NCBI GenBank assembly: GCA_019456185.1
Contig: VRUH01000001.1
Coordinates: 144,937-208,936, forward strand
Reading direction: 5' to 3'
Length of the DNA: 64,000 nt
Source of the DNA: Candidatus Glassbacteria bacterium
Lineage (GTDB): Bacteria; Gemmatimonadota; Glassbacteria; GWA2-58-10
Position numbers and translations under genes: made by a program. The notes under the pieces were generated by a model, which made no database searches, had not been told where the DNA came from, and saw only the letters and a list, made by a program, of their open reading frames with translations. Numbering within the stretch: position 1 is the stretch's first letter; each line of letters starts with the position of its first letter. Positions 63,268 to 64,000 of the stretch are shown here, piece after piece.

Positions 63268-64000
63268 CTAAACATTGTCGTCTACCACATAAGGATATCG
63301 ATACTCTCGGCTCAGATGGACGTCGGCTTCATGGTCGCCGACAAATTCTTCGGTGGCGGAATCGAAGGTCAGCGTCCGTCCGGTGCGATAGGCGATATTG
63401 GAGAGGTGGCACATGGAAGTGGAGAGGTGTCCCTCGAGAATATCGGCATGCAAATGGTCCCGCCGGCGAGAGCGGACGCAATCGATAAAGTTCTGGAAAT
63501 GCGGATCGCCCCCAGTGCCCTGCAAGTTCAATCTGTCTGCCTGAGCCCTGGCTTCATCCCCGCTCATACCCTCGCCCGGCTCGTTTTCCCGGCCGTAGTA
63601 GGCCTGCCAGCTGCCGCTCCCCAGCTTGAGCCAGCCCTCGGTGCCGTAGAAAAACTCGCCCTGAAGCATATTTTCCTCTGAATTGGAATAGAGGCCCCGG
63701 ACCTCTATTTGAATAATCCTGCCGTCCGGGTATTCCATAACCGAGATATGAGTATTGGGCGTCTCCTGGTCGCAGTCCTGCCACATGAAGCAGCCGCCCG
63801 TGCTCTGGATTTTTCGGGGATGCTCGTACTGCTGCATTCCCCAGCGGGCGCGGTCCAGATTGTGGACACCGGTGTTCCCCGTCTCTCCGTTGCCGGTATC
63901 CCAGAACCAGTGCCAGTTGTAGTGGAAGCGCTTTTCGTTGAAAGGACGCCATTGGGCCGGTCCGAGCCAGAGGTCGTAATGAACACCCTGCGGTACCGGG
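63268..64000 (-). CDS. Gfo/Idh/MocA-family oxidoreductase, 5' end outside window
   Basis: The C-terminal 243 codons of a secreted-type Gfo/Idh/MocA oxidoreductase. The visible part begins PVPQGVHYDLWLGPAQWRPF and continues FHYNWHWFWDTGNGETGNTG and HNLDRARWGM, a segment typical of the exported Planctomycetes-like subfamily. The last part holds GGDPHFQNFIDCVRSRRRDH and a short C-terminal tail. The Rossmann domain and start lie to the right of 64000. An ATG at 63837 inside it is not the real start. Confidence 0.85.
   Translation of the reverse strand, partial: PVPQGVHYDLWLGPAQWRPFNEKRFHYNWHWFWDTGNGETGNTGVHNLDRARWGMQQYEHPRKIQSTGGCFMWQDCDQETPNTHISVMEYPDGRIIQIEVRGLYSNSEENMLQGEFFYGTEGWLKLGSGSWQAYYGRENEPGEGMSGDEARAQADRLNLQGTGGDPHFQNFIDCVRSRRRDHLHADILEGHLSTSMCHLSNIAYRTGRTLTFDSATEEFVGDHEADVHLSREYRYPYVVDDNV

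Noticed and set aside
1-64000. tRNA, rRNA, CRISPR arrays or prophage genes
   Set aside because: No cloverleaf-like sequence, ribosomal RNA segment, regularly spaced repeats, integrase or phage structural gene was recognised by eye; a covariance-model scan would be needed to exclude a missed tRNA.

Overview
The window comes from a Gram-negative, flagellated, G+C-rich bacterium with a large secretome. Lipoprotein and Tat signals, an LPS-type heptosyltransferase, flagellar genes, Tat-exported Gfo/Idh/MocA enzymes, DUF362 and DUF4838 proteins and secreted glycosidases together suggest an uncultured FCB- or PVC-type lineage (Latescibacterota, Glassbacteria or Hydrogenedentota are the kind of group meant). 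That placement is inference from gene content. No tRNA, rRNA or CRISPR array was seen.

Layout. (1) 1-5.9 kb is housekeeping: a lytic transglycosylase (cut by the window edge), a TPR lipoprotein and a DUF1611 protein on the minus strand, facing yebC-ruvC-ruvA-ruvB behind a recognisable sigma70-type promoter. (2) 6-26.2 kb holds a sialidase-like propeller and then about 18 kb of tightly packed minus-strand genes. In transcription order these are fliD, a hypothetical gene, maf, fliS, a winged-helix regulator, a cytosolic propeller, a nucleotidyltransferase/CDP-alcohol phosphotransferase fusion, a membrane protein, a GT9 glycosyltransferase, a methyltransferase, an SpsF-type cytidylyltransferase, a PseG-like protein, an ATP-grasp ligase, a NeuB-type synthase and a Gfo/Idh dehydrogenase. 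Many overlap by 4-8 bases, and a FliA-type (sigma28) promoter lies in front of fliD. I read this as one flagellar-cap and flagellin-glycosylation unit whose sugar pathway does not match a complete known nonulosonate route. (3) 26.8-44.2 kb holds metabolic and secreted genes: ThrH, Tat oxidoreductase, aldo/keto reductase, C69 peptidase, PhoD-like phosphatase, FAD oxidoreductase, GH20, DUF362, a jelly-roll protein, an OPA-family transporter and a UroD-like protein. (4) 44.2-57.9 kb is an accessory region: a secreted PQQ-propeller with an embedded methyltransferase, a DUF4838 lipoprotein, a GH10 xylanase, an IS110-family transposase, a second jelly-roll protein, a lipoprotein and a serine hydrolase. 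It contains C-terminal relics of cysteine desulfurase, cysteine synthase and a beta-lactamase-type gene. (5) 58-64 kb holds an SGNH-TPR membrane protein, an NhaC antiporter in more A+T-rich DNA, and two Tat-type oxidoreductases, the last cut by the edge.

Two regulatory patterns tie the catabolic genes together. An 18-bp palindrome, ATATGAA-N4-TTCATAT, lies upstream of both the GH20 gene and the first jelly-roll gene. A homologous leader of about 55-195 bp lies, always in the same orientation, upstream of the OPA transporter, the PQQ-methyltransferase gene, the GH10 gene and the serine hydrolase gene. These two patterns and the flagellar glycosylation unit are the most interesting signals in the window.
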